The notes under the pieces are model-generated. The model worked only from the letters and a program-made list of their open reading frames with translations, was not told the DNA's origin and ran no database searches. From contig JAJCYI010000166.1 of NCBI GenBank assembly GCA_029263015.1, positions 1 through 57,014 on the forward strand: a stretch of DNA of 57,014 nucleotides, written 5' to 3'. This stretch comes from Saprospiraceae bacterium. GTDB taxonomy: Bacteria; Bacteroidota; Bacteroidia; Chitinophagales; Saprospiraceae. The position numbers and the translations under genes are program-made. This document shows positions 32,482 to 41,927 of this stretch, piece by piece; position 1 is the first letter of the stretch, and each line of letters starts with the position of its first letter.

Positions 32482-33954
32482 ATGAAAATATCATTCACAT
32501 TCCTTCTCTGTTTTTCTTGTTGGCTTTGCATTTCTCAAAATGATAATGTGGTAAACTACAACCACGTTTACGTGAACAACATCAAATCGGTAAAATTTTA
32601 CACAGGTGACGACCTCGTGAGCATGCCCATTTTGAGTGTTGGGCCATCCATTCCATTGGTGCTATCGTTTGATGATGTCAGTGGGGAAGATTACATCGAT
32701 TATGTGTACTCGGTGGCCCACTGCGATAAAGATTGGCAGCCATCAAGGCTTACTGAATTTGAATACATTGACGGGTTTACGGAAAATGACATTGAATATT
32801 ACGAATATTCCTATAAAGCAAAATCCATCTATACACATTATTCGTTCTCCATTCCAAACGATGATATTTCGTTTACAAAATCTGGCAATTTCTTATTGCA
32901 TGTTTACGAAGAAGAGGGCATGATTCCGATCCTTACCAGACGGTTCGTGGTGGTGGACATCAAAGTTGAAGTCGTGCCGAAAATGACCAGGCCAGCGATC
33001 GTCAGTAAAAACAACACACATCAAGAGCTAGACTTTACCGTCGTACACGAAGGCTTCGAAATCAAGAACCCCCAACAAGAACTCACTGCTGTCATTTTGC
33101 AAAACGGCAGGTGGGACAATGCCATCAGCGATGTCAAACCATTGTTCAGCCGTTTTGCAGAACAAAGATTTGATTACCAAAACAAGATTGTTTTCCCTGC
33201 TGGAAAAGAATTCCGTTATCTTGATTTGAGGGGAGTCGTTTACCCCTCGCCTGGCGTTTCTGTTACCGAAAAGGACAATGTATTTGAAGCCGTTGTTGAA
33301 AGGGATAAAAAAAGAGGCGGTATGGCCCATTTCGAGCGGTTCGACATAAACGGTAATTTCATCATAGAAAATAGGGATGAGAGGGGAAGGCTCTATATTG
33401 ACCGAACACTCAACTACAATGTAACGCTACCCGCTGAAGTTGAGCGGGACTTCAACCAGCGCCGTTCAGAGGCTTCGACTCAAACTGGGCGAGACCAAAT
33501 CGATCAAGAGCGTCAAACCTTGATTCAAAACCAACTAGTCGAAGAACAGGCCAGGCAACTTAGGATATTTGGTGCCGATAATGCCGTTGAAGAAGTCCAT
33601 AACTTGCAGAGCGAATACATCGATGTATTGTTTTCGTTATACAGCCCAGGAGAAATGTACGATGAGGAGATTTATATCTTTGGTGCATTGAGCGATTGGG
33701 AGTTCAAGCCTGAATTTAAAATGGTGTTCAACCCAATGATAAATGCGTATGTTGGCAAAGTGCAATTGAAACAAGGGTATTATGACTATATTTACGCAGC
33801 CCTGCCAAAAGGCAAATCGGAACCTGACTTTGAAGTGACGGAAGGGAACTGGCATGAGACGGAGAACAATTATACCATCCTGATCTACTACCGCCCATTC
33901 GGCAGCCGTTACGACCAACTGATTGGCTTTAGGTCTTTTAGTTCAAGGTATTAG
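32482..33954 (+). CDS. type IX secretion system plug protein (DUF5103)
   Basis: A 490-residue protein with a signal peptide at 1-19 (KISFTFLLCFSCWLCISQ). The first plug domain (about 22-150) has IKSVKFYTGDDLVSMPILSV, LVLSFDD, SVAHCDKDWQPSRLTEFEYI and SGNFLLHVYEEE. The second (about 155-300) has EIKNPQQELTAVILQNGRWD, FPAGKEFRYLDLRGV and FDINGNFIIENRD. The C-terminal CBM-like part (about 378-480) has IYIFGALSDWEF and LKQGYYDYIYA. In family terms this is the periplasmic plug that closes the SprA channel of the T9SS translocon. An insertion of about 70 residues (about 308-376), Gln/Arg/Glu-rich and coiled-coil-like, separates domains 2 and 3 and is not usual in the family as I recall it. Confidence 0.88.
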   Translation: MKISFTFLLCFSCWLCISQNDNVVNYNHVYVNNIKSVKFYTGDDLVSMPILSVGPSIPLVLSFDDVSGEDYIDYVYSVAHCDKDWQPSRLTEFEYIDGFTENDIEYYEYSYKAKSIYTHYSFSIPNDDISFTKSGNFLLHVYEEEGMIPILTRRFVVVDIKVEVVPKMTRPAIVSKNNTHQELDFTVVHEGFEIKNPQQELTAVILQNGRWDNAISDVKPLFSRFAEQRFDYQNKIVFPAGKEFRYLDLRGVVYPSPGVSVTEKDNVFEAVVERDKKRGGMAHFERFDINGNFIIENRDERGRLYIDRTLNYNVTLPAEVERDFNQRRSEASTQTGRDQIDQERQTLIQNQLVEEQARQLRIFGADNAVEEVHNLQSEYIDVLFSLYSPGEMYDEEIYIFGALSDWEFKPEFKMVFNPMINAYVGKVQLKQGYYDYIYAALPKGKSEPDFEVTEGNWHETENNYTILIYYRPFGSRYDQLIGFRSFSSRY

Positions 33955-34136
33955 GACCGAAGACTACAATGTGGACAACTCTAATTTCACACACCTCCTT
34001 CCCTATAAATAGCATCTCGCACACTTTTTGAACATCCAGTATTTATTGATTTGAGTAAAGGCTGTTTTAAAAACTTATTATTGGGTGAAAATCCTTGTCC
34101 TTGTGCCATGCCAATACTCCCAAGCGATTTGTTGCC

Positions 34137-36284
34137 ATGAAAAAAAATACCAAGCTAAACGTTCATGTGAAGGGTTTTGAATTATTGAGAATGATTGCCC
34201 GGAATACCATATTAGTTCTGCTCTTCCTTACCTTTTCCACTAATCTGTTTTCCCAGTCAAAAACAGTGGAAAAAGCCAACCTTGCATATCAGTACAAGCA
34301 ATATGCAAAAGCTGCAAGCCTTTACGAAACGGCCATTTCGGAAAAACGGAAAAAAGGGGCTGCATCCAAAAACACCCTCAACCTAAAAACGAAATTGGCT
34401 TTCTGCTATCGGATGAACAATAAACTGGATATTGCCGAAGCATTGTATGCCGAAATAGTACAGGACGAAAGGGCTAAATCAAAAACCTACCTTTTTTATG
34501 GTGAAACCCTAATGAGCAATGGTAAATACGAGGAGGCCAAACAATGGTTTTTGGATTACCAGATCCTTGAACCCGACGACAAGAGAGGGGCATTGATGGC
34601 AGCCAATTGTGACAAGGTCCAACTCATTGAACCTTATTTCCAATACATTGAAATAAAGGAATACCCATTCAATTCAGATGCTGATGACAATGCTCCGGTA
34701 GCTTGGCAAGATGGAATCGTATTTTCTTCAGACCGCAAACAGGGGGTCCGATTGATGAAAGAAAAGTCTGAGTGGACTGGGCGTGATTACCTCGACCTTT
34801 ACTTCTCATCTATGCAAGAAGACAGCACCTTTGGCGAACCTCGGAAATTTTCAGCGAAGTTGAGCGAAGTGAATAAAAACACAGGAAATGCCTCCTTTTC
34901 TTCTGATGGTTCTGAAGTGTATTTTACCCGAAATGACAATGTGCTCAATAAGCGAAAAACCTATAACCTACAATTGTTCCGCTCCATAGACAACGGAACT
35001 GGCCGGTGGAAAAAAGCAGAGAAACTCTCTTTTTGTTCACCGAATTACAACTACATGCACCCTGCCATTTCGCCCGATGGGCAGGTGTTGTTTTTTGCAA
35101 CCAACCTCAAAGGGGAAGGCGGCACAGATCTATGGGTAAGCAAACGAAAAGGTGATGATTGGGGCAAACCAGAAAACCTGGGCCTTCAAGTAAATACATC
35201 GGCCAATGAGGGTTTCCCATTCATGGATGAAAACGGAAAGTTGTATTTCTGTTCAAAAGGGCATCCTGGTTATGGTGGGTTTGATATATTTTTCACTGAA
35301 ATGGATGAAGGTGGCAATTGGGCCACACCACAGAACCTTGGCCGTCCTATCAACAGCCCGCTCGACGATATTTCCATTTTCATAAATAAGAATGAGGAAC
35401 ATGGCATGTTCACGTCTTCCCGAAATGGCGGTGACGATGATATTTACATTTTTGAAGTGCTCGGTGAAGCTCCCGCAAACAGACAATTTACTGGCCTCAT
35501 ACCTCGGTCGGATAATAATGCGGGGCCATTCATCAATGAAAAGCCAACTGCTGTTACAGAAGAAAAAAAGACAGAACAGCCTGAAATACTGGAAGTTGTA
35601 CTTATGAAACCTGCCGAAGAACATAGTACAGGCTCTTCAATTACTGGCGATCTTCAATCAGATCAACCAAACGTCAAACCTGTTGAGGAAGAAACGGTCG
35701 AGGTTGTTATTGATCCATTTTCAGCTGTACCGGTTGAACCGATAAAAGCAGAAACGAACTCAGAAGAACAGAAAAGTGCAGCTCCTTCGCCGTCCATATT
35801 TTTTGAAATACCCAGTGAGCAGACCCCTGCCATCATGGAACAACCAACGGTTGCCAATTACCTATTCTCCTTTCAGGATTTCATTGAAAGAGCGTACAGT
35901 AGCGATATTCAGACAGGCCAGGTTTATAGGATAGACGGAGCGACATTTGATGCGAACATTTGGCAGCTCACGCCCCGGATTTCAAAAAAACTGGATGAAT
36001 TAGTGGCGGTTATGCGCCGTTTCCCTGCTATTCAAGTTGAGCTGAGCTCGCACACCGAAACGCCTGGTCTTGAATCGCACAATCTTGAACTTTCAAAGAA
36101 CAGGATACACATGGCGGTTGAATATATGGTAAAAGAAGGTATTTCTGCCGAGCGAATGACTGGGATAGGATATGGCGAGACCATGCCCCTGAACCACTGT
36201 CTCGATGGCGTCAACTGTAGCCCAGAAGACCACCTTTACAATCAACGGTTTGAAGTGAGGGTGCTTACGGGAATTGAAAATTGA
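34137..36284 (+). CDS. OmpA-family protein with TPR and PD40 propeller repeats
   Basis: A 715-residue protein started at ATG 34137 (MKKNTKLNVHVKGFELLRMI), ahead of a hydrophobic export segment ending FSTNLFSQ; the TTG at 34095 was rejected. Residues about 45-145 are TPR-like (KANLAYQYKQYAKAASLYET). About 165-425 hold WD40/PD40 blades (SFSSDGSEVYFTRNDN, HPAISPDGQVLFFATNLKGE, GFPFMDENGKLYFCSKGHPG). An acidic, Pro-rich linker covers 430-580. The C-terminal OmpA domain contains ELSSHTETPGLESHNLELSK, NRIHMAVEY and GYGETMPL and should bind peptidoglycan. This architecture matches PorE-type proteins linking T9SS components to the cell wall, though similar proteins exist outside T9SS. Its position after the plug gene supports a T9SS link. 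Confidence 0.82.
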   Translation: MKKNTKLNVHVKGFELLRMIARNTILVLLFLTFSTNLFSQSKTVEKANLAYQYKQYAKAASLYETAISEKRKKGAASKNTLNLKTKLAFCYRMNNKLDIAEALYAEIVQDERAKSKTYLFYGETLMSNGKYEEAKQWFLDYQILEPDDKRGALMAANCDKVQLIEPYFQYIEIKEYPFNSDADDNAPVAWQDGIVFSSDRKQGVRLMKEKSEWTGRDYLDLYFSSMQEDSTFGEPRKFSAKLSEVNKNTGNASFSSDGSEVYFTRNDNVLNKRKTYNLQLFRSIDNGTGRWKKAEKLSFCSPNYNYMHPAISPDGQVLFFATNLKGEGGTDLWVSKRKGDDWGKPENLGLQVNTSANEGFPFMDENGKLYFCSKGHPGYGGFDIFFTEMDEGGNWATPQNLGRPINSPLDDISIFINKNEEHGMFTSSRNGGDDDIYIFEVLGEAPANRQFTGLIPRSDNNAGPFINEKPTAVTEEKKTEQPEILEVVLMKPAEEHSTGSSITGDLQSDQPNVKPVEEETVEVVIDPFSAVPVEPIKAETNSEEQKSAAPSPSIFFEIPSEQTPAIMEQPTVANYLFSFQDFIERAYSSDIQTGQVYRIDGATFDANIWQLTPRISKKLDELVAVMRRFPAIQVELSSHTETPGLESHNLELSKNRIHMAVEYMVKEGISAERMTGIGYGETMPLNHCLDGVNCSPEDHLYNQRFEVRVLTGIEN

Positions 36285-36464
36285 GAATTAACTAATTCCC
36301 TAACTACTATGGTTTTATTATCTTCGCCTTAACCTCTCCAGAATTTCAAGTATCTAAATTCTGCATTTTTCTAAACGATCCTACCTTCGCTGTCATTTTT
36401 GACCCTACACACATTATAGGCCTCGGCCCATTGAACGGTCTTAAAAATTCTATGAACATTCGCC

Positions 36465-36804
36465 ATGAGAGCATTCTACACTATTGCCGTAATAGTCTTT
36501 ATTTTTTCAGCCAGCCTGTCGGCTCAATCGTTTAGGAAATTTGATAATAAAAGGGTGCATTTCAAAATGTCGGTGGAGATGTAGTGCGGATTTCCCAATC
36601 CGCACCGCTATAGCCGGATTCGGAAATCCGGCCTACTTTCGAACCGACATTTTGAAATGCACCCTAATAAAACGGAATTACATTATTCCAAAAAAATCAA
36701 TTTACACACCTGAAAGCACTATGATGAAAAATGATTTATCTATTTTTGATCCTGCCGCTGCCAGGTTCCGAAAGATTGTGATTAAATCAATAGAAGTGGA
36801 ATAA
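36465..36804 (+). pseudogene. broken small secreted-protein gene interrupted by a miniature element
   Basis: ATG 36465 opens a good signal peptide (MRAFYTIAVIVFIFSASLSA, then QSFRKFDNK). A 112-bp palindromic element enters at 36553 and the frame stops at 36582-36584. Downstream, in another frame, the sequence YTPESTMMKNDLSIFDPAAA continuing to RKIVIKSIEVE and a stop at 36804 looks like the C-terminal part of the same or a related protein. Removing the element and one target copy (120 nt) does not restore a single frame, so at least one further indel exists. I do not recognise the family. Confidence 0.6.
36553..36664. mobile_element. 112-bp MITE with 23-bp inverted ends and 8-bp target duplication
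   Basis: The ends are inverted repeats, GGGTGCATTTCAAAATGTCG at 36553 and its complement ending at 36664. Two inner hairpins follow: GTGCGGATT/AATCCGCAC and CCGGATT/AATCCGG. TAATAAAA immediately precedes (36545-36552) and follows (36665-36672) the element, a perfect 8-bp target duplication. It has no coding capacity, so it needs a transposase in trans. It interrupts a secreted-protein gene. Confidence 0.88.
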
Positions 36805-36852
36805 TGGTTTTTTTCCCTGGCCTTTAATGGAATTTTGAAATTCGAAAATAAG

Positions 36853-37461
36853 ATGCACGAAGAAAATATTAAACATAAAATTTCCCAGTTCTGGGACTGG
36901 TTTTCATTTAATGAGGAAATGTTCAGGAATGTCACTGATGCGGAATCGGCAAAAGACGCGATGGACAACCAAATCCTCGAATTCGGTTTGTTTTCGTGGC
37001 AAATTAAAGAAGGCGATTCAAAACCTTATTCCTTAACCATTTCGCCAAATGGCGACAGAAAACGGCTCGCAATAAGCTGCCAAATAATAGAGGCTGCACC
37101 AACTAGTTATGATTGGGAATTCCATTATTGCAAGCCTCCGAAAAGCTGGGATTATATTTTTGAAATGTATGATCAATTCATGCTCAAACAGAAATATGAC
37201 ACCTCGAAGTGGGAATATGTTCTGTTTAACAATCCAGATAAAAATATTGAAGTAATTATATGTGCCAACAATCTCCACGGTATAGATTTGGACGACCGGC
37301 TGGATGCAGGAGAATTGGTGCTGACTAATATTCTGGGAGAAGAATTGGTCATTGACTATTTATGTGCCCTGGAAGTGGTTGATGAATTTATTCCAGAAAA
37401 CAAGCTCCTCAGTAAAAAAATACATCATTTAAAAAGCGACTTTGAAGCAGCCATAAAATAG
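36853..37461 (+). CDS. hypothetical cytosolic protein
   Basis: A 202-residue protein; ATG 36853 (MHEENIKHKISQFWDWFSFN) is preferred to the TTG at 36835. It has no signal peptide or membrane segment and is rich in Trp, Asp and Glu. Visible features are SQFWDWFSFNEEMFRNV near the start, SLTISPNGDRKRLAISCQII, a WEFHYCKPPKSWDYIFEMYD segment at about 93-112 and a C-terminal helix-rich half (LGEELVIDYLCALEVVDEFI). The pattern recalls small Bacteroidota DUF proteins found with immunity or SMI1-like genes, but I cannot assign a family. It is convergent with the DUF4837 gene, with 3 bp between stop codons. Confidence 0.7.
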   Translation: MHEENIKHKISQFWDWFSFNEEMFRNVTDAESAKDAMDNQILEFGLFSWQIKEGDSKPYSLTISPNGDRKRLAISCQIIEAAPTSYDWEFHYCKPPKSWDYIFEMYDQFMLKQKYDTSKWEYVLFNNPDKNIEVIICANNLHGIDLDDRLDAGELVLTNILGEELVIDYLCALEVVDEFIPENKLLSKKIHHLKSDFEAAIK

Positions 37462-37464
37462 CTC

Positions 37465-38568
37465 TTAATTTTCTCCTGAAACCGGCTCAGCAGAAGAAAG
37501 TATCAATTCCAATTCCTGCATATAATTCCGTTTTTTTTCAACGCCAGGAGCAAACAGAAATCCATCTACAAATACCAATTCGTTTTTATCTTGGTCGAGC
37601 ATTAGGTTGCTGAGGAAAGCCCCTCCTTTAAAATCGTTCACCATTTCCCAGATGCCTTTTGCCTGTATGGCATAAAAGTCATTGAGCGTTTTCTTTTCTA
37701 CAAAAAGAGGTAGGTCAATGTCGTTGATCTGCATATAGGTATCCGGCAATTGAGTGGTGATTATCTTGCCGACTTCATTCCTAATATTTTTGATCCCGTC
37801 ATAGGTCAGTTGATTTTCATCAATGTATTTACGCCTATGTATCAGAATGTTGGCAACGATATCCCGATCATCGCTTCGCAACCACACGGTGTTAGTTGTA
37901 CTATTATGTAAGATTTTTTTGAAGCTACCGGGTATTTTCATGCTTACCCCGAAAGAAGCTTCCATTTCCAACTGTAGATCTACGTTGTTGCCTGATTGAT
38001 AGGCGTTTGCCTCAATCTTTTTAATATCCCGGTCGCTGACCCTACGTGCAATTGGGGGAAAGTTTTTACCGATATTCTCGGCCAGTTTATCTTCTCCAAA
38101 ACCGATCACATAAAACAGTTGTTGACTCCGAGCCCATTTGTTTTGTCCAACAATGGTCGTATACCCTTTGTCTAATCTTGCTTCTTCTACTTTCACCGCC
38201 CCGACATCATGGCTGACCTGGGCAGTGGTGATGGAACTTTTATCTTTCATGTCTGCCAGAAATAAGATCGTCTTAAATTCTTTTTTCCCAGGCATTTTGG
38301 CAAGCTCTTCAGGAGTCATATGCTGGATGTCGAAAATCGGCTCTGGCTGTGGCAACAAGATATAAGGTGCAGCGAAGTAATAAATAAACGTATCGCCTAC
38401 TGCGCCCTGCCAAAGTGTGGAATCTGAAATTACCAGCAACTGGTTTGGGCGGCCAAACGAATTGGGCAATTGGGCTTGAATATGTGCAATCCCAGTTGTC
38501 TCAGGATTATCGGATGCACACCCGCACATAAAAACTGTGAGAAGGGCTATGATCGTGAAATGCTTCAT
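37465..38568 (-). CDS. DUF4837-family lipoprotein
   Basis: A 367-residue lipoprotein: signal MKHFTIIALLTVFMCGC with lipobox MCGC, so Cys17 would be lipidated. The mature protein begins in DUF4837 style (LPNSFGRPNQLLVISDSTLW, then a YILLPQPEPIFDI segment) and continues through MSKF-free alpha/beta sequence to the conserved GGAFLSNLMLDQDKNELVFV and FLFAPGVEKKRNYMQELELI end. The family is widespread and conserved in Bacteroidota, its function is unknown, and it is predicted to face the periplasm. It stands alone; a terminator of the upstream HD gene separates it. Confidence 0.82.
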   Translation of the reverse strand: MKHFTIIALLTVFMCGCASDNPETTGIAHIQAQLPNSFGRPNQLLVISDSTLWQGAVGDTFIYYFAAPYILLPQPEPIFDIQHMTPEELAKMPGKKEFKTILFLADMKDKSSITTAQVSHDVGAVKVEEARLDKGYTTIVGQNKWARSQQLFYVIGFGEDKLAENIGKNFPPIARRVSDRDIKKIEANAYQSGNNVDLQLEMEASFGVSMKIPGSFKKILHNSTTNTVWLRSDDRDIVANILIHRRKYIDENQLTYDGIKNIRNEVGKIITTQLPDTYMQINDIDLPLFVEKKTLNDFYAIQAKGIWEMVNDFKGGAFLSNLMLDQDKNELVFVDGFLFAPGVEKKRNYMQELELILSSAEPVSGEN

Positions 38569-38678
38569 TTATTATGTTTTGAGCAAAATTAGAATAAAAT
38601 AAAATGAATCGATAGGCAAAATCAGAGATGCAGGAATGTCGCCCTTTTGGTGGTAAAACGAAGTTGCTTCCAAAGAAA

Positions 38679-38710
38679 AAGATGCGACCATCTTTGGTTC
38701 GTCGCATCTT
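38679..38710 (-). terminator. terminator of the HD-domain gene
   Basis: A 10-bp stem AAGATGCGAC / GTCGCATCTT around a 12-nt loop, followed on the minus strand by TTTCTTT. It lies 52 bp after the stop of the leftward HD gene. Confidence 0.6.
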
Positions 38711-38761
38711 AATTTCAAGATCAAATGGTTGTATTGTCGATTGGCAGTATCAAATAGATGT

Positions 38762-39421
38762 TTAGTGGTTCAATTGGGCGGTTAAGTTCTCAAATTCTTT
38801 ACCTCCGATTTTCTTCACTTGTTGGTCGAACCAAAACCTTGGCGCTTGTATTTTGTCGCCGGTCATGGTATCGCACCGAAAAAAAAGATAATGCATTAGC
38901 AAGTGGTCGCCAATCCGCTTCAACAGGTTATCCAACCTTTCAGCAGCTTTGGCAGGTTTGTCCTGTAAAGCCTGATGACGCCATGCGTAGTAGATTTCGT
39001 CATGCAGTTCAATCAAATCAAGTGTGGATTTATCATCAATATGTTTTTCCATGTATTGTCGCCCCAACAATCCGTGATTGATACGGTGGCCACTGGAAAT
39101 GGTGGCGCTTTCTTGAAACTTAAAAGTATCATGTGCAATAGCAGTAATCCGAAGCCGTTGACGTGATTCGGTAGATAGGTCCAACTTTTCAATATTGCCG
39201 AGAACTTCGACCACATGATAACCGACCTTGCCTTCTGGGTGGCCAAAGCGGGGTACTCCCCAATTGAAGCCAACCTTAAATTCGGGCTGCTCCATCAATG
39301 TTGATTCAAGGGCAGATTCTGGCTGTATCAAATTTTTGAAATCAATTAATGGGGGAGGAGTCTTGATGTTTTGTGCCAATGGCAAAGGAGGGTGGGCTGT
39401 CTCTAGGGTAAATGCATTCAT
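38762..39421 (-). CDS. HD-domain protein (putative metal-dependent phosphohydrolase)
   Basis: A 219-residue protein. HD-superfamily ligands are visible in order: His69 (VGYHVVEVL), His97-Asp98 (ITAIAHDTFKF) and His116 (SGHRINHGLLGRQYM), in a helical body. The C-terminal ~70 residues contain LLMHYLFFRCDTMTGDKIQA, which may supply the last Asp. HD enzymes hydrolyse nucleotides or phosphomonoesters; the substrate here is unknown. It is monocistronic, leftward, with a terminator downstream and a 405-bp spacer to htrA upstream. Confidence 0.72.
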   Translation of the reverse strand: MNAFTLETAHPPLPLAQNIKTPPPLIDFKNLIQPESALESTLMEQPEFKVGFNWGVPRFGHPEGKVGYHVVEVLGNIEKLDLSTESRQRLRITAIAHDTFKFQESATISSGHRINHGLLGRQYMEKHIDDKSTLDLIELHDEIYYAWRHQALQDKPAKAAERLDNLLKRIGDHLLMHYLFFRCDTMTGDKIQAPRFWFDQQVKKIGGKEFENLTAQLNH

Positions 39422-39826
39422 TATTGTAAATTGGTTTTATTCAGCAAGGCAAAATGTTTCTGTAAATTTGGTAGAGCATTTATTTACACCTCATTTCTTA
39501 TATCTCAAGGGGTGAAAAGCTATTTTGTAAAAAACAAACTCAAATCCGTTCATAGTTAATTTGGCGTTAAACCAACTTTTCTAAATAACCAACGTGCATA
39601 GTCAGCGTTAATTTCACGTAATTTATAACATGTTTCGTGCTAAATCAAACAAGGAAGTGAAATTATTTATGTGCGTTAGATTGTATTTGTTGTTTATGAT
39701 TTTATAAAAAACTGAAAGCAAATTTATTATAAATTACATTTTTCGAAAAACAGTATATTAGTAATAGTGGAAATTTTTAAATCCCGATCTCCACTCACAA
39801 TGTACAAACCATAAAATTCAGAGTTT
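39422..39826. other. 405-bp intergenic region between divergent HD and HtrA genes
   Basis: AT-rich. TTAATTTCAC (about 39608) and GTGAAATTAT (about 39655) form a weak inverted pair. I see no TAnnTTTG box that I would trust, no RNA gene and no coding frame. Confidence 0.4.
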
Positions 39827-40981
39827 ATGAAACAAGTAATCGCTTTATTGACTGCAAGTATCCTCGGGGGACTTATCGCATTAGGTGGCTTTTTTTTGCT
39901 GTCAGATGCCCCTCAGCCTGAACTTTCTTTTCCTGATCACCACGCAAAAAAAGTGAACAATTTGAACACAAGTAGCGGCACGGGGTTCAACGTACCGTTC
40001 GATTTTTCAGAAGCAGCAGAAAAGGCTACGCCAGTGGTCGTCCATATTTCGGCAAAAGCAAATGGTAATAAAGCCAATATTCAGCAATCCGATAAAAGTA
40101 ACCCTTTCAGACAGTTTTTTGAGAACCCACTCTTTAATTATGACATGCCCCAACAAGGTACAGGTTCAGGTGTGATTTATTCACAGGATGGTTATATCAT
40201 TACCAACAACCACGTAGTTGAATTTGCCGACAAGATAGAGGTCACTACATTTGATAAAAAAACTTACAGCGCCCAAGTCGTAGGGACATATCCAGAAAGT
40301 GACCTTGCTGTTTTGAAAATAGATGCCCGTAACCTTCCCACATTAAGGATGGCCAATTCAGATGAAGCCAAAATCGGTGAATGGGTGTTGGCCGTTGGCA
40401 ATCCCCTCGAACTCGAATCGACCGTAACAGCAGGAATAATCAGTGCCAAAGGCAGGGACATTGACATTATCCAAAAAAATTCGGCCATCGAATCTTTCAT
40501 CCAAACCGATGCAGCGGTAAACCCCGGAAATAGTGGAGGCGCGCTGGTTGATGCATATGGCCGACTACTTGGCATTAACACCGCCATAGCTACCAGGACT
40601 GGTTATTTTCAGGGATATTCTTTTGCTATTCCGATTAATCTTGCCCTGAAAATTGTGGACGATATTATCGAAAACGGCTCATATGAAAGAGGCTTTCTCG
40701 GCATAAATATTGCAGATTTGGAGGAAGGAGATGTTGAGATTTTGGGGCTTGAAAACGCACAGGGAGTGCTGGTAGCTAATGTGGTCGATGGAGGTGCTGC
40801 GCAATATGCAGGTGTCATTCCAAATGACGTTATCATCGAAGTTGACAACAAAAAAGTCAAAGCATCACCTGAACTTTTGGAAGCAATTGGGGGTTTGAAG
40901 GCTGGGGATCAAGTTGTTTTAACTGTGAGAAGAAAGGCGAAAGTCATTACGATTCCTGTCAAACTGAAAGCGGCAAATTGA
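39827..40981 (+). CDS. HtrA/DegP-type periplasmic serine protease
   Basis: A 384-residue protease with an N-terminal membrane anchor or signal at about 3-26 (IALLTASILGGLIALGGFFL). The trypsin-like domain has the triad His129 (TNNHVVEF), Asp159 (ESDLAVLKI) and Ser236 (NPGNSGGALVD), with VGNPLELESTVTAGIISAKG before it. A single PDZ domain occupies about 290-384 (GFLGINIADLEEGD, GVLVANVVDGGAAQYAGVIP). It degrades or refolds misfolded envelope proteins. DegP has two PDZ domains; one PDZ makes it DegS-like in layout, but Bacteroidota single-PDZ HtrA proteins are common. A terminator lies at 41117-41149. Confidence 0.93.
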   Translation: MKQVIALLTASILGGLIALGGFFLLSDAPQPELSFPDHHAKKVNNLNTSSGTGFNVPFDFSEAAEKATPVVVHISAKANGNKANIQQSDKSNPFRQFFENPLFNYDMPQQGTGSGVIYSQDGYIITNNHVVEFADKIEVTTFDKKTYSAQVVGTYPESDLAVLKIDARNLPTLRMANSDEAKIGEWVLAVGNPLELESTVTAGIISAKGRDIDIIQKNSAIESFIQTDAAVNPGNSGGALVDAYGRLLGINTAIATRTGYFQGYSFAIPINLALKIVDDIIENGSYERGFLGINIADLEEGDVEILGLENAQGVLVANVVDGGAAQYAGVIPNDVIIEVDNKKVKASPELLEAIGGLKAGDQVVLTVRRKAKVITIPVKLKAAN

Positions 40982-41116
40982 TTACATGTAAAAACCGGAC
41001 AGTCTTGTTTATTTAAGAATTTATTAACAAAAACGCAGGCAACATTATAAGAAACTGAACGGTTTATAAAGCATAAAAAGACTTGTTTAAAGTTGGTTTT
41101 TCGTTTTGTTTTGATG

Positions 41117-41149
41117 CGTCTGTCTTGCTATTGCGAGGCAGACGTTTTT
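41117..41149 (+). terminator. rho-independent terminator of the HtrA gene
   Basis: CGTCTGTCTTGC / GCGAGGCAGACG stem (12 pairs, two G-T wobbles) with loop TATT, followed by TTTTT. It lies 136 bp after the protease stop. Confidence 0.75.
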
Positions 41150-41222
41150 GTTTTCATACTGTCCTGTAAATGCTTCTTTTTACCGGTCATTTTGCTAACT
41201 TTAAGGCAAAATTGAACCCCTT

Positions 41223-41924
41223 ATGAAAACCTTGCTCCAACCGATCAATGATCTTTTATATCTCCTTTATCCCCACCTTTGTTTAGCCTGCGGCAAAAAT
41301 GCCCCACCTCATAACAAGGACATCTGCACCGAATGTGAAGCAACGCTTCCCCTATCACATTTTCACAAAGAAAAAGAAAACCCGTTTACCGAAAAATTTT
41401 GGGGAAGAGTGGATTTGCAGACAGGCACCTCCATGTACCTGTTCACCAAACAAAGCAGGGTCGCACATCTTATCCACAATTTCAAATACAAAGGCAAAAA
41501 AGAAATTGGCATTTCCTTGGGCAGGCGATATGGCTATACCCTAAAAAGAGAATCACATTTTGAAGGAATTGACTGCATCGTGCCAGTACCGCTGCACTGG
41601 CGGAAACAACGCATGAGGGGCTTCAATCAAAGTGAAATGTTTGGCAATGGACTTTCAGAAAGCTTGGGCGTACCTTGTATCAAAAATGGGCTGGAACGGT
41701 TGAACTTTACTGATTCGCAAACCAAAAAGTCGAGGCTGGAGCGATTGAAAAATATAGATGGAGTCTTCTCCGTAAAAAAACCGAAACTGCTGGAAGGGAA
41801 GCATATCCTCCTCGTAGATGATGTGCTGACTACTGGCGCTACGCTTGAGGTTTGCGCGCTGGAACTGCTCAAAGTTAAAGGCACAAAAGTGAGTATGGCG
41901 ACTATCGCCACTGCTACCAATTAA
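41223..41924 (+). CDS. comF: ComF-family phosphoribosyltransferase-like protein
   Basis: A 233-residue protein. The N-terminal four-Cys zinc finger is Cys20, Cys23, Cys35 and Cys38 (LCLACG, ICTEC). The phosphoribosyltransferase fold has VAHLIHNFKYKGKKEIG, the IVPVPLHWRKQRMRGFNQSE segment and PRPP loop LLVDDVLTTGATLE near 200-213. Family members work in DNA uptake in naturally competent bacteria, and many Bacteroidota keep only this member. There are no neighbouring competence genes here. It is convergent with the giant metalloprotease gene across a shared hairpin. Confidence 0.9.
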   Translation: MKTLLQPINDLLYLLYPHLCLACGKNAPPHNKDICTECEATLPLSHFHKEKENPFTEKFWGRVDLQTGTSMYLFTKQSRVAHLIHNFKYKGKKEIGISLGRRYGYTLKRESHFEGIDCIVPVPLHWRKQRMRGFNQSEMFGNGLSESLGVPCIKNGLERLNFTDSQTKKSRLERLKNIDGVFSVKKPKLLEGKHILLVDDVLTTGATLEVCALELLKVKGTKVSMATIATATN

Positions 41925-41927
41925 CGT

